DNA from: Burkholderiales bacterium
GTDB lineage: Bacteria; Pseudomonadota; Gammaproteobacteria; Burkholderiales; Burkholderiaceae_E
Direction: 5' to 3'
Length of the DNA: 64,000 bases
Assembly (NCBI GenBank): GCA_026399835.1
Contig: JAPLQE010000066.1
Coordinates: 1 to 64,000, forward strand
The position numbers and the translations under genes are program-made. This document shows positions 1 through 7,978 of this stretch, one piece after another; position 1 is the stretch's first letter, and the number at the start of each line of letters is the position of its first letter. The notes under the pieces are model-generated. The model did no database searches, was not told the DNA's origin, and saw only the letters and a program-made list of their open reading frames with translations.

Positions 1-15
1 CACCCTCAGCCTCAA

Positions 16-38
16 CAAAAACGTTCCCGCGGGAACGT
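16..38 (-). terminator. Rho-independent terminator of the cnoX operon
   Basis: Bases 21-38 form a perfect 18-base palindrome (acgttcccgcgggaacgt). Read on the minus strand it is followed at once by a T-rich run (TTTTTG). It lies about 100 bases past the stop of the minus-strand gene ending at 137, so it is well placed to end that operon. No other feature is seen in 39-136. Confidence 0.75.
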
Positions 39-136
39 CGCGCCGAGCCGCCTTCGCGCTGCGGCGGCGACACACCGCCGCCGCAGCGCCGCATCAACGC
101 CGTTGCCTGGTGCGAAAGTGAATGGTTCACGCCTTC

Positions 137-991
137 TCAGTTCAGCCCGGCCGACAGCCGCCGACGGTAGTCGTGCACCAGCGCCGGGTCGCCACAGAGT
201 TCGAAGGCGGCGAGCATCCCGCGCCGTCCGGCATCGTCGCCATGGCCGCGGTCGAGCCGCACCACGTCGAGCAGTGCGTCCATCGCGCCCTGCCACTGCC
301 CGCGCACCAGCCGCCACTGGCCGAGGCGCAGCCGGGCGGCGGGGTCGGCCGGCGCGGCGTCCACCGCGCGCTGCAGGCTCGCCTCGTCCGGCACGTCGGC
401 CACCGCGTCGGCCGCATCGACCGCGAACGCGAGCGCGCCGAGCGCGCGGTCGGTGCGCGCCTTCGGGCGCAGGGGCTCGAAGGCCGGCCGCGCGCGGGCC
501 GCATCGCCCAGCCGCAGCAGCGTGCCGACGTATTCGGCGCGGACGGTGTCGAGCGAGGGGTTCAGCGCCAGCACCGTGCGCATCGCCACGGCGGCCCGCG
601 GCCAGTCGCCGTGCGCCAGGAGGGCGCGGGCCTGGCCGAGCAGGTCGACGCCCGGCTCGGGCGCGAGCCGGGCGAGGGCGGCCCGCAGCTCGCTCTCGAA
701 CCCGCCCGCGGAGCGGGCACCGACCAGTCGGTCCACCGGGTGACCGCCGACGAACACCAGCACGGTCGGCAGGCTGCGCACGCCCCAGGCCTTCATCAGC
801 GCAGGATTGTCGTCGGCATCGACCTTGACCAGCTTGAGGCTGCCGTCGGCCTGGGCCTCGAGCGCCTGCAGGATCGGGTCCAGCGCGGCGCAGGGCTCGC
901 TCCAGGCGGCGCTGAAGTCGACCAGCACAGGCCGGTCGTGCGAGGCGTCGATGACCTCGGACTGGAAGTTGGTCGGGTTCGCGTCGATCAC
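137..991 (-). CDS. cnoX: Thioredoxin-fold/TPR co-chaperone, CnoX (YbbN) family
   Basis: The N-terminal ~110 residues are a thioredoxin fold and the C-terminal ~170 residues are alanine/leucine-rich helical repeats (TPR-like), the CnoX/YbbN architecture. The usual CxxC is Ser31-Glu-Pro-Cys34, the SxxC form found in E. coli YbbN, which lacks normal thioredoxin reductase activity and acts as a holdase that hands clients to folding chaperones (family knowledge). I chose the GTG at 989-991 because a GGAG lies about 9 bases upstream; a TTG at 1043-1045, overlapping the upstream stop, would add 18 residues. It is the last gene of a minus-strand operon and is followed by a terminator. Confidence 0.85.
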   Translation of the reverse strand: MIDANPTNFQSEVIDASHDRPVLVDFSAAWSEPCAALDPILQALEAQADGSLKLVKVDADDNPALMKAWGVRSLPTVLVFVGGHPVDRLVGARSAGGFESELRAALARLAPEPGVDLLGQARALLAHGDWPRAAVAMRTVLALNPSLDTVRAEYVGTLLRLGDAARARPAFEPLRPKARTDRALGALAFAVDAADAVADVPDEASLQRAVDAAPADPAARLRLGQWRLVRGQWQGAMDALLDVVRLDRGHGDDAGRRGMLAAFELCGDPALVHDYRRRLSAGLN

Positions 992-1041
992 GGCGGCAGT
1001 CTCCAGGAGGAGCCTGTCAGATCGGGCCGTTCGGGGCTGCT

Positions 1042-2379
1042 TCAAGCCCCCGGGCGCAGCAGGCAGGCGGCGACGGCCGGCGAGGGCGGGGCCGGAGCGG
1101 GCGCGGCGGGCTGCGGCGCCGACAGCGTCGACAGGAAGGCGCGCAGCTCGGCGCGGGCCGCCAGGTCCAGGCGCAGCGGCCGCAGCAGGGCCTCGCCGTC
1201 GGCATGCAGGCGCTCGGTGTCGAGCGCTGAGTAGTGGGTGATCACATCGTCCAGGGTGCCCATGGATCCGTCATGGCCGTAGGGCGCGGTCAGCGCCAGC
1301 GCCCGGAGCCCGGGGACCCGGAACTCGCCGAAGTTGCGGTGCGAGGGCATGACGTGCCGGGTGCGCACCGCGGCGTCCGGGGTGGCGGCGTCGCTCCAGG
1401 CGCCGAGCCGGTTGAACGGGTCGGCACGCAGCGCCGCGATGCCGCCGTGGCGACCGGGGTCGGGCCGGCCGGGCGCGGCCATGTACGGGCGGCCGGCGTC
1501 GTGGAACTCGCCGTGGGTGAAGGCCGGGCCGACGTGGCAGGCGGCGCAGCGGGCGTCGCCGACGAAGCGTCGCAGGCCGCGCAGCGCATCTGCCGGGTAG
1601 GCGCGCGCGACGGCCTCGGCGCCGGGGTCGGCGTCGCCGGCGGCGAGCGCGTCGCGCAGTGCATCGAACCGGGTGCGGGGCGAGTCCAGGGTCTCGATGA
1701 AGGCGGCGAGCGCCTTGGCGACCTGCACGCGCAGCGCCTCGCCGGAGGGGCGCGGGTCGCCGAACGCGGCGCGCCGCAGGCAGGCGAGCGTCGGGTCGGC
1801 GTCGAGGACGGCGGCCAGCCGCCGGGCGTCGGTGCCGATCTCGCGCGGGTCGGCGAGCGGGCGCAGCACGAAGGCCCACAGCGAGTCGGCGCCGCCGTCC
1901 CAGCCGAACCAGCGCTGCAGGCGGGCATCGAGCAGGCCCTGCGCGTTGCGATCGAGCGGGCGGCCGTCGGCCCCGGGCGGGCGGGCGCGGCCGTCCGCGA
2001 AGCCGAGCTCGGCGCGGTGGCAATCGGCGCAGCGACGGCGCCCGTCGGAAGAGGGGCGCGGATCGTCGAACAGCCGGCGGCCGAGGTCGATGGCCGCCGG
2101 GTCGCCGGAGGCGCGGTTGGTCGGATCGGGACGGAACGGCGGCGGCCAGGGGCCGTGCGCGACGATCGCGGCCAGCTCGTCGGCGTCGAGGCCGAGCGCG
2201 AGGGCGGCGCGCGGCAGCGGGGCGGCCGCGGCCGCGGCAGCGGTGGCGGTGGCGGGCTCGGTCGGCGGCGTGTCCGGCGTCCGGCAGCCCGCGACGGTCA
2301 GCAGGGCGGCGAGCAGCCGCGGCGCGAGCCCGGCACGCGTCGCCGCGCGCCATCCGCGGGGCACGCGGGATCGGGTCAC
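1042..2379 (-). CDS. Di-heme cytochrome c peroxidase (CcpA/MauG family) lipoprotein
   Basis: 445 residues. Two c-type heme sites are visible, CADCH at 117-121 and CAACH at 278-282, the hallmark of bacterial di-heme peroxidases and MauG-like enzymes, which reduce peroxide or oxidise protein substrates in the periplasm. The N-terminus ends in a lipobox-like LLTVAGC (Cys32), suggesting a membrane-anchored lipoprotein. The GTG start overlaps the upstream stop (GTGA), implying translational coupling to the YtkA-like gene. A CcpA-type enzyme cannot be separated from a MauG-like one by eye. The neighbours do not include an obvious protein substrate such as methylamine dehydrogenase. Confidence 0.85.
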   Translation of the reverse strand: MTRSRVPRGWRAATRAGLAPRLLAALLTVAGCRTPDTPPTEPATATAAAAAAAPLPRAALALGLDADELAAIVAHGPWPPPFRPDPTNRASGDPAAIDLGRRLFDDPRPSSDGRRRCADCHRAELGFADGRARPPGADGRPLDRNAQGLLDARLQRWFGWDGGADSLWAFVLRPLADPREIGTDARRLAAVLDADPTLACLRRAAFGDPRPSGEALRVQVAKALAAFIETLDSPRTRFDALRDALAAGDADPGAEAVARAYPADALRGLRRFVGDARCAACHVGPAFTHGEFHDAGRPYMAAPGRPDPGRHGGIAALRADPFNRLGAWSDAATPDAAVRTRHVMPSHRNFGEFRVPGLRALALTAPYGHDGSMGTLDDVITHYSALDTERLHADGEALLRPLRLDLAARAELRAFLSTLSAPQPAAPAPAPPSPAVAACLLRPGA

Positions 2380-2882
2380 CGCAGCACGAGCCCGTCGGTC
2401 AGCCGCAGCGCGCGCTCGCCGGCGCGCAGCTCGAAGACGATCTCCCAGCGCCCGGGCATGTGGAGCAGCAGGCCGTCGGCGCGCAGCGGTGCGGGCGGGG
2501 TCCCGGCGAGCGTCGGCCGGTAGTTCATGCCGTGCCGGTGCGCCGGCATCCAGGCGTCGACCGTGATCCGGTCGATCGGCGGCGCCGGCGTGAGCCGCGG
2601 GCACAGCACGAACTCGATCGAGAACGGGCGGCCGAGTTCGATCGCGCCGGCGACCGGCCGCCATGCGATCTCGAGCTCCGGCACGCGCGTGCGCCGGACG
2701 CCGTCCTCGGCGCCGGGCAGGCGGCAGGCCGGCACGGTTGCCTGCGGCGGCAACTGCGTCTGCGGCTGTGCTTGGCTCGTCCCCGGGTCCGCGGCGAGCG
2801 CACGGATCGGCGGCGCGCAGAGGGCGGCCGCGAGCAGCGCTGCCCGGGCGAGGGCCGCGGGCCGGCCGCGCGCCGCGATCAC
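2376..2882 (-). CDS. Secreted YtkA/FixH-like domain protein
   Basis: 168 residues with an N-terminal signal peptide (hydrophobic stretch ending near ALAAD). The mature part has the pattern of the YtkA/FixH-like beta-sandwich family: an acidic strand (PFSIEFVLCP), an AWMPAHRHGMNYRP segment with closely spaced His and Met residues, and a closing HMPGRWEIVFEL strand. Family members are poorly characterised periplasmic proteins, sometimes beside copper or cytochrome genes. The His/Met cluster could bind metal (inference). The GTG start overlaps the upstream stop and the 3' end overlaps the peroxidase start, so it is a tightly coupled operon member. Confidence 0.7.
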   Translation of the reverse strand: MIAARGRPAALARAALLAAALCAPPIRALAADPGTSQAQPQTQLPPQATVPACRLPGAEDGVRRTRVPELEIAWRPVAGAIELGRPFSIEFVLCPRLTPAPPIDRITVDAWMPAHRHGMNYRPTLAGTPPAPLRADGLLLHMPGRWEIVFELRAGERALRLTDGLVLR

Positions 2883-3802
2883 GGCGCGATCGGCGGCCGG
2901 CGTGCGGCGAGCATCGCCTCGGCGTTGCGCCAGGCGATGCCCTCGGCGAGCGGCGCGGGCAGGTCGGCGAGCCAGCGGCGGGCCCAGGCCGCGTGCTCGG
3001 GCACGTACCACCAGCGCTCGGGCGAGAAGGTGTCGGTGCCGAGCATGAATCGGTTCGGGAACTCGGTGAAGGTCTCGCGCCACTCGGCGGCGACGCGGCC
3101 ATCGGTGGCCGGGTCGCTGCGGAACGCGAGGTCCGCCCACAGCATCGGATGCCGGCGCAGCGCGGCGCGGACCTCGGCGGGACTCGCGAAGCCGGCGTGC
3201 GCCCACAGGATGCGCGCGCCGGGGTCCTGGCCGAAGACCCGCTCGACCGCGTCGACGTCGCCGTGCAGGTGCAGCAGCAGGCCGTGCTGGCGGGCCAGGG
3301 CGACGACGCGCCGCATCACCGGCAGGTCGGCGTCGGCGCCGTACACGTGGAACTCGCCGATCGCGACGTAGCGGTGATTCGCGAGCCGCGACTCGAGGTG
3401 CGGGATCACCGATGCGTCGCGCACCCAGGTGCCGATCTCGTTGCGCGTCCGGTAGGGGCGCAGCGAAGGCACGATCAGGTCGGGCGCCTCGGCGAAGAGC
3501 TTCTGCGTGCCCTCGTCCGACGAGCTCGACACCATCACGCGCTTGAGGCCCGCGCGCCGCAGCAGCGCGACCGCCTCCTTCGGCGGCAGCGTCGCCCAGG
3601 CGTCGTGGCTGTAGTGCACGTGGGCATCGAAGATCGGCAGCTCGGCCGCGTCGGCGGCCGGCGTCGCGAGCAGGCCTGCGAGCGCGAGGGCGAGGCCTGC
3701 GAGCGCGGTGGCGAGGCTCGCGACCACAGCGGCCGGGCCCGCGGGCGCGGCCCGTGCCGACGCGGGGCCCGATGCCTCGGAACGGTGGGGCGGACGGCGC
3801 AT
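2879..3802 (-). CDS. Exported amidohydrolase-family (TIM-barrel) hydrolase
   Basis: 307 residues. A long N-terminal hydrophobic region (about 22-52) ending ATPAADA looks like a signal peptide or anchor. The mature protein starts with the amidohydrolase metal motif FDAHVHYSHD (His61-x-His63), then LLLHLHGD, LWAHAGFAS and LGTDTF segments that supply the remaining His/Asp ligands. The substrate is unknown. The ATG has GGAG 8 bases upstream. It is the first gene of a four-gene run with 4-base overlaps leading into the YtkA-like and di-heme peroxidase genes, an unusual partnership for an amidohydrolase. Confidence 0.75.
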   Translation of the reverse strand: MRRPPHRSEASGPASARAAPAGPAAVVASLATALAGLALALAGLLATPAADAAELPIFDAHVHYSHDAWATLPPKEAVALLRRAGLKRVMVSSSSDEGTQKLFAEAPDLIVPSLRPYRTRNEIGTWVRDASVIPHLESRLANHRYVAIGEFHVYGADADLPVMRRVVALARQHGLLLHLHGDVDAVERVFGQDPGARILWAHAGFASPAEVRAALRRHPMLWADLAFRSDPATDGRVAAEWRETFTEFPNRFMLGTDTFSPERWWYVPEHAAWARRWLADLPAPLAEGIAWRNAEAMLAARRPPIAP

Positions 3803-3949
3803 CGGCGGTCTCCGGAACGCCGGCGGGGCGCGGCCGTACGAGGATACCCGAGCCCTCGTGCGCGGCGCGCGATGCCGTCGCGCCGCCGCAGGGTTGCGCA
3901 TCGCGCGTGGATCGCCTCCAATCGGGCCTCCCGACCCCAGAGAGACGCG

Positions 3950-5608
3950 ATGACGCCGTGCCCGGCCGATCACCCCCGCGGCGAGCCGGCTGCGAGCGCA
4001 TCGCGGCCCGCTCCCGCCCGCCTGTCGCAGCGGGAGCCCGTGCGGCGCGGGCCGCCCGCGCCGGACCGCTTCGTCGGCCTGCTCGTCGACCTTCGCCTCG
4101 GTCTCCTCGTCGGCCTCCTCGTCGGTCTGTGCGCCGGCCTCTTCGCCCCACCGGCCGCCGCCGAGGAGCGCCTGCGCATCGGCTCCAAGCGCTTCACCGA
4201 GTCCTACGTGCTCGCCCACCTGCTCGCGCGGGTGGCGGATCCGGCGCGGCCCGCCGAGGTGCTCGCGGGCCTGGGCAACACCGCGATCGTCTACGAGGCG
4301 CTGCGCGCGGGCCGCATCGATCTCTACCCCGAGTACCTGGGGACGATCGACCGCGAGATCCTCAAGGGCGAGGGCGGTGCGGACCTCGCGTCGATCCGCG
4401 CGCGCCTCGCGCCCCTGGGGTTCGGGGTGGCGGTGCCGCTCGGCTTCAACAACGGCTATGCGCTCGCGATGCGCGAGTCCGAGGCCGAGCGCCTGGGCAT
4501 CCGCAGGCTGAGCGAGCTCGCCGCGCATCCGGCGCTCAAGGCCGGCCTGTCGAACGAGTTCATCGGCCGCGCCGACGGCTGGCCGGGGCTGGCCGCGCGC
4601 TACGGCCTGCCGCAGGCTCCGACCGGGCTCGACCATGCGCTGGGCTATGCGGCGCTCGCCGAGGGCCGCATCGACCTGATGGACATCTACACCACCGACG
4701 CGAAGATCGGCCAGCTCGCGCTGCGCGTGCTGCAGGACGACCGGGGCTTCTTCCCGCGCTACGACGCGGTGCTGCTGTACCGGCTCGACGTGCCGGCCCG
4801 CGCGCCCGCCGCATGGGGCCGGCTGCAGGCGCTCGAGGCTGCGATCGACGAGCGCGCGATGATCGCGATGAACGCACGGGCCGAGCTCGAGAGCGTGCCC
4901 TTCGAGACGATCGCGCGCGACTTCGTCGCGGGCCTGGCGGGTCGCGAGGCCGCGCCCGCCGTGCGCCGCAGCCTGCTCGACAAGCTGTTCGCCCCCGACC
5001 TCGGACGGCTCGCGGCGCAGCACCTCGGGCTGGTCGCGGCCTCGGTCGTGGCGGCGGTGGCGATCGGCCTGCCGCTCGCGATCGCGGTGGCCGCGCGGCC
5101 GCGCGCGCGCGCCGCGGTGCTCGCGGTCGCGGGCGTGCTGCAGACCGTGCCCTCGCTCGCGATGCTCGCGCTGCTGATCGCGGTGACCGGCACGATCGGC
5201 GTGCTGCCCGCGGTGCTGGCGCTCACGCTGTACGCGCTGCTGCCGATCGTGCACACGGCGGTCGCAGGCCTGGCCGGCGTGCCGCAGGGGCTGCGCGATG
5301 CGGCCGATGCGCTCGCGCTCGGCCGTGCGCAGCGCCTGCGCCTCGTCGAACTGCCGGTGGCGATGCCGACGATCGTCGCCGGCCTGCGCACCGCCACCAC
5401 GATCTGCGTGGGCACCGCGACCATCGCCGCGTTCATCGGCGCCGGCGGTTTCGGCGAGCGCATCGTCACCGGTCTGGCGCTCAACGACGGCGCGCTGCTG
5501 ATGGCCGGCGCGCTGCCGTCAGCGGCCCTCGCGATCGTGTTGGACGCCGCGCTCGCGGCGCTCGAGCGGCGGCTGCGAGGCGGGGCGCCGGACGCTACGT
5601 CGCGATGA
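3950..5608 (+). CDS. Fused substrate-binding/permease protein of a quaternary-amine-type ABC importer
   Basis: 552 residues. After an N-terminal signal/anchor region (to about residue 65) comes an OpuAC/ProX-like binding domain (begins LRIGSKRFTESY, with IDLYPEYLGT and DLMDIYTTDAKIG motifs). It is followed by a BPD_transp_1 permease domain with several membrane helices and the EAA-like loop (GVPQGLRDAADALALG). In the better-known OpuF/EgtU-type fusions the order is permease then binding domain; here the binding domain comes first. No ATPase gene is adjacent: the next gene is convergent and overlaps by 14 bases. Substrate could be a betaine, choline or another trimethylated amine. Confidence 0.85.
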   Translation: MTPCPADHPRGEPAASASRPAPARLSQREPVRRGPPAPDRFVGLLVDLRLGLLVGLLVGLCAGLFAPPAAAEERLRIGSKRFTESYVLAHLLARVADPARPAEVLAGLGNTAIVYEALRAGRIDLYPEYLGTIDREILKGEGGADLASIRARLAPLGFGVAVPLGFNNGYALAMRESEAERLGIRRLSELAAHPALKAGLSNEFIGRADGWPGLAARYGLPQAPTGLDHALGYAALAEGRIDLMDIYTTDAKIGQLALRVLQDDRGFFPRYDAVLLYRLDVPARAPAAWGRLQALEAAIDERAMIAMNARAELESVPFETIARDFVAGLAGREAAPAVRRSLLDKLFAPDLGRLAAQHLGLVAASVVAAVAIGLPLAIAVAARPRARAAVLAVAGVLQTVPSLAMLALLIAVTGTIGVLPAVLALTLYALLPIVHTAVAGLAGVPQGLRDAADALALGRAQRLRLVELPVAMPTIVAGLRTATTICVGTATIAAFIGAGGFGERIVTGLALNDGALLMAGALPSAALAIVLDAALAALERRLRGGAPDATSR

Positions 5609-6548
5609 CCTGGCCGGGCAGGTGCCGGTACGAGGGCCGCTGCAGGTAGCGGACCCACGAGTAGCGGATGTTCTGGTCGCCGAACCCGTGGAAGTTCAGG
5701 CCCGCCTGCGTGAACGCCACCGACGGGTCGCGCTCGATCACGTCGGCGATCGCGCGGGTCCACATCCGCGGCCCGGACCAGTCGACCACCGCGGCCTTCA
5801 CGTCGTCGAAGGGCCGGCCGCGCACGCGCGGCCAGGTCTCGACGATGCGCTCGAGCGCGCGCGCGAGGAACGGATGGCCGGGCTCGAAGGCGAGGCACCA
5901 GTTCAGCCGGTTGAACTCGGGGTGCTGGAGCAGCGCGCGCGCGCGCGGCGGCAGCGGGTCGGTCTGCCACGAGACCGGCTGCAGCAGCGGCGTGTTCTCG
6001 GCGGCGATCAGCGCGCGGTCGTTCGGTGCGATCAGCTCGTCGAGCGGCACCGTCAGCATCTTGTTCACGTCGCAGTAGACGCCGCCATGGCGCCAGAGCA
6101 CCGCGTAGCGCCAGATGTCGGTGCGCAGCGGGCCGATCCGCGCGCTGCGGTAGACGTCGAAGATCGGCTCGCCCGCGTGGTTCGCCTCCATGTACGCGTC
6201 GCAGCCGGCGTTGTCGGTCAGCTCGAAGCTCCAGCCGGCGTTCATCGCGCGGAACCGCTCGAGGTAGGCCGCGTGCGTGCGGCCGAAGGCCGCTGTGTCC
6301 CAGGTCTGGCGCACGACGTTCGGGATGGGGCCGCCGCGCGGCGCTGCCGCCGTGTAGAGATGCGAGACCGGCCGCAGCGGCAGCTGGCCGAGCAGCAGCG
6401 CGCCGGCCTTGTAGCCGAGCTGCTTGCCCCGGCGTGCGGGCGGCGTCGGGGCGGCGGGGGGCGGGGCGGAATCGCTCAAGCGGGAGACCGGTTCGGCTGG
6501 CGTCGGCCGACAGTCTAAGGGTCCGCGCCCGGCGCGCGCTTGCGGCAT
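5595..6548 (-). CDS. Glycosyltransferase, GT32 (Och1-like) family
   Basis: 317 residues. The PIPNVVRQTWDT opening, RTDIWRYAVLWRHGGVYCDVNK and the later WSGPRMWTRAI segment match the DXD-containing Gly_transf_sug/GT32 family, which transfers sugars from nucleotide donors. The DXD position reads Asp160-Val-Asn162, so the second Asp is replaced by Asn. The N-terminal ~40 residues are proline/alanine-rich, and a downstream TTG (Leu24) is an alternative start. It is a lone gene, convergent with the ABC gene (14-base overlap) and divergent from glutathione reductase. The role is likely in a surface glycan (inference). Confidence 0.72.
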   Translation of the reverse strand: MPQARAGRGPLDCRPTPAEPVSRLSDSAPPPAAPTPPARRGKQLGYKAGALLLGQLPLRPVSHLYTAAAPRGGPIPNVVRQTWDTAAFGRTHAAYLERFRAMNAGWSFELTDNAGCDAYMEANHAGEPIFDVYRSARIGPLRTDIWRYAVLWRHGGVYCDVNKMLTVPLDELIAPNDRALIAAENTPLLQPVSWQTDPLPPRARALLQHPEFNRLNWCLAFEPGHPFLARALERIVETWPRVRGRPFDDVKAAVVDWSGPRMWTRAIADVIERDPSVAFTQAGLNFHGFGDQNIRYSWVRYLQRPSYRHLPGQVIAT

Positions 6549-6601
6549 CGCGGCGTCCGGGCGAGCATCGGGGTCTTTCCCCGTCCGGACCTCCCTCCTT
6601 C

Positions 6602-7954
6602 ATGCCCGAGTTCGACTACGACCTGTTCACGATCGGCGCCGGTTCCGGCGGCGTGCGCGCCAGCCGCGTCGCCGCCGGCCACGGCGCGCGCGTCGCGATC
6701 GCCGAGGACCACCGCGTCGGCGGCACCTGCGTGATCCGCGGCTGCGTGCCGAAGAAGCTGCTCACCTATGCCGCGCACTTCGCGCAGGACTTCGAGGACG
6801 CGGCGGGCTATGGCTGGACCGTCGGCCGCCCCGAGTTCTCGTGGCCGGCGATGAAGGCCGCGCGGGACCGCGAGATCGCGCGGCTCGAGGGCATCTACCG
6901 CAACCTGCTCAGGCAGTCGGGCGTCGCCGAGGTCGACGGCCGCGCCGTGGTCGTCGACCCGCACACCGTCGAGGTCGCGGGGCGGCGGATCACCGCGCGC
7001 CACCTGCTGGTGGCCACCGGCGGCTGGCCGGTGCGGCCGGCCTTCCCCGGCGCCGAGCTGTGCATCACCTCGAACGAGGCCTTCGAGCTGCCCGAGCTGC
7101 CCAGGCGGGTGCTGGTGATCGGCGGCGGCTACATCGCCGTCGAGTTCGCCGGCATCTTCCGCGGGCTGGGCGCGACGGTCACGCTCGCCTACCGCGGCGA
7201 GCAGGTGCTGCGCGGCTTCGACGACGACGTGCGTGCGCACCTGTCGATCGAGCTGGTCCGCCACGGCATCGACCTGCGGCTGCATGCCACGCCCGAGTCG
7301 GTCGAGCGGCAGGCCGACGGTACGCTGCGCGCGATGCTGCGCACCGCCTCCGGCATCGAGCCGCACGAGGTCGACGCGGTGATGCTCGCGACCGGCCGCG
7401 CGCCGGCCACCCTGGGCCTCGGCCTCGAGGCGGCGGGCGTGGTGCTCGATGCCGACGGTGGTGTCGTCGTCGATCCGTTCGGCGCGACCGCGGTGCCGAG
7501 CATCCACGCGGTCGGCGACGTCACCAACCGGATCGCGCTGACGCCGGTCGCCATCCGCGAGGGTGCGGCGCTCGCCGCCACGCTGTTCGGCGGGCGGCCC
7601 ACGCGCGTCGACCATGCCGACGTCGCGCACGCGGTGTTCTCCGATCCGCCGGTGGGCGCGGTCGGCCTGACCGAGGGCGAGGCGCGTGCCGTGTCCGACG
7701 CGGTGACGGTCTACAAGGCGAGCTTCCGGCCGCTCAAGGCCACGCTGTCGGGCCGCGAGCAGAAGACGCTGATGAAGCTGGTGGTCGACGCCGACACGCA
7801 GCGCGTGCTGGGCGCGCACATGGTCGGGCCGGATGCGCCGGAGATCATCCAGGGCATCGCGATCGGGGTGAAGGCGGGGCTCACCAAGGCGCAGTTCGAC
7901 GAGACGGTGGCGATCCACCCGACCGCGGCCGAGGAGTTCGTGACGATGCGCTGA
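6602..7954 (+). CDS. gorA: Glutathione-disulfide reductase
   Basis: 450 residues. An FAD Rossmann motif (IGAGSGGVRASR) is followed by the redox-active disulfide GGTCVIRGCVPKK (Cys43/Cys48), in the IRG form typical of plant-like/proteobacterial glutathione reductases rather than dihydrolipoamide dehydrogenase. The second nucleotide site (GGGYIAVEFAGIFRGLG) is followed by arginines (AYRGEQVLRGFD) at the positions expected for NADPH selectivity. The C-terminus HPTAAEEFVTMR carries the catalytic His-Pro. It reduces oxidised glutathione in the cytoplasm. A single-gene unit, divergent from the GT32 gene. Confidence 0.95.
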   Translation: MPEFDYDLFTIGAGSGGVRASRVAAGHGARVAIAEDHRVGGTCVIRGCVPKKLLTYAAHFAQDFEDAAGYGWTVGRPEFSWPAMKAARDREIARLEGIYRNLLRQSGVAEVDGRAVVVDPHTVEVAGRRITARHLLVATGGWPVRPAFPGAELCITSNEAFELPELPRRVLVIGGGYIAVEFAGIFRGLGATVTLAYRGEQVLRGFDDDVRAHLSIELVRHGIDLRLHATPESVERQADGTLRAMLRTASGIEPHEVDAVMLATGRAPATLGLGLEAAGVVLDADGGVVVDPFGATAVPSIHAVGDVTNRIALTPVAIREGAALAATLFGGRPTRVDHADVAHAVFSDPPVGAVGLTEGEARAVSDAVTVYKASFRPLKATLSGREQKTLMKLVVDADTQRVLGAHMVGPDAPEIIQGIAIGVKAGLTKAQFDETVAIHPTAAEEFVTMR

Positions 7955-7978
7955 GCGGTCCGGGCGGCGGGCGTGGCG

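Noticed and set aside
137-991. Classical thioredoxin
   Set aside because: The first cysteine is Ser31 and the protein has a helical-repeat C-terminus, which fits CnoX/YbbN.
6602-7954. Dihydrolipoamide dehydrogenase or mercuric reductase
   Set aside because: Arginines after the second nucleotide site and the IRG disulfide form point to NADPH-dependent glutathione reductase; no N-terminal heavy-metal domain is present.
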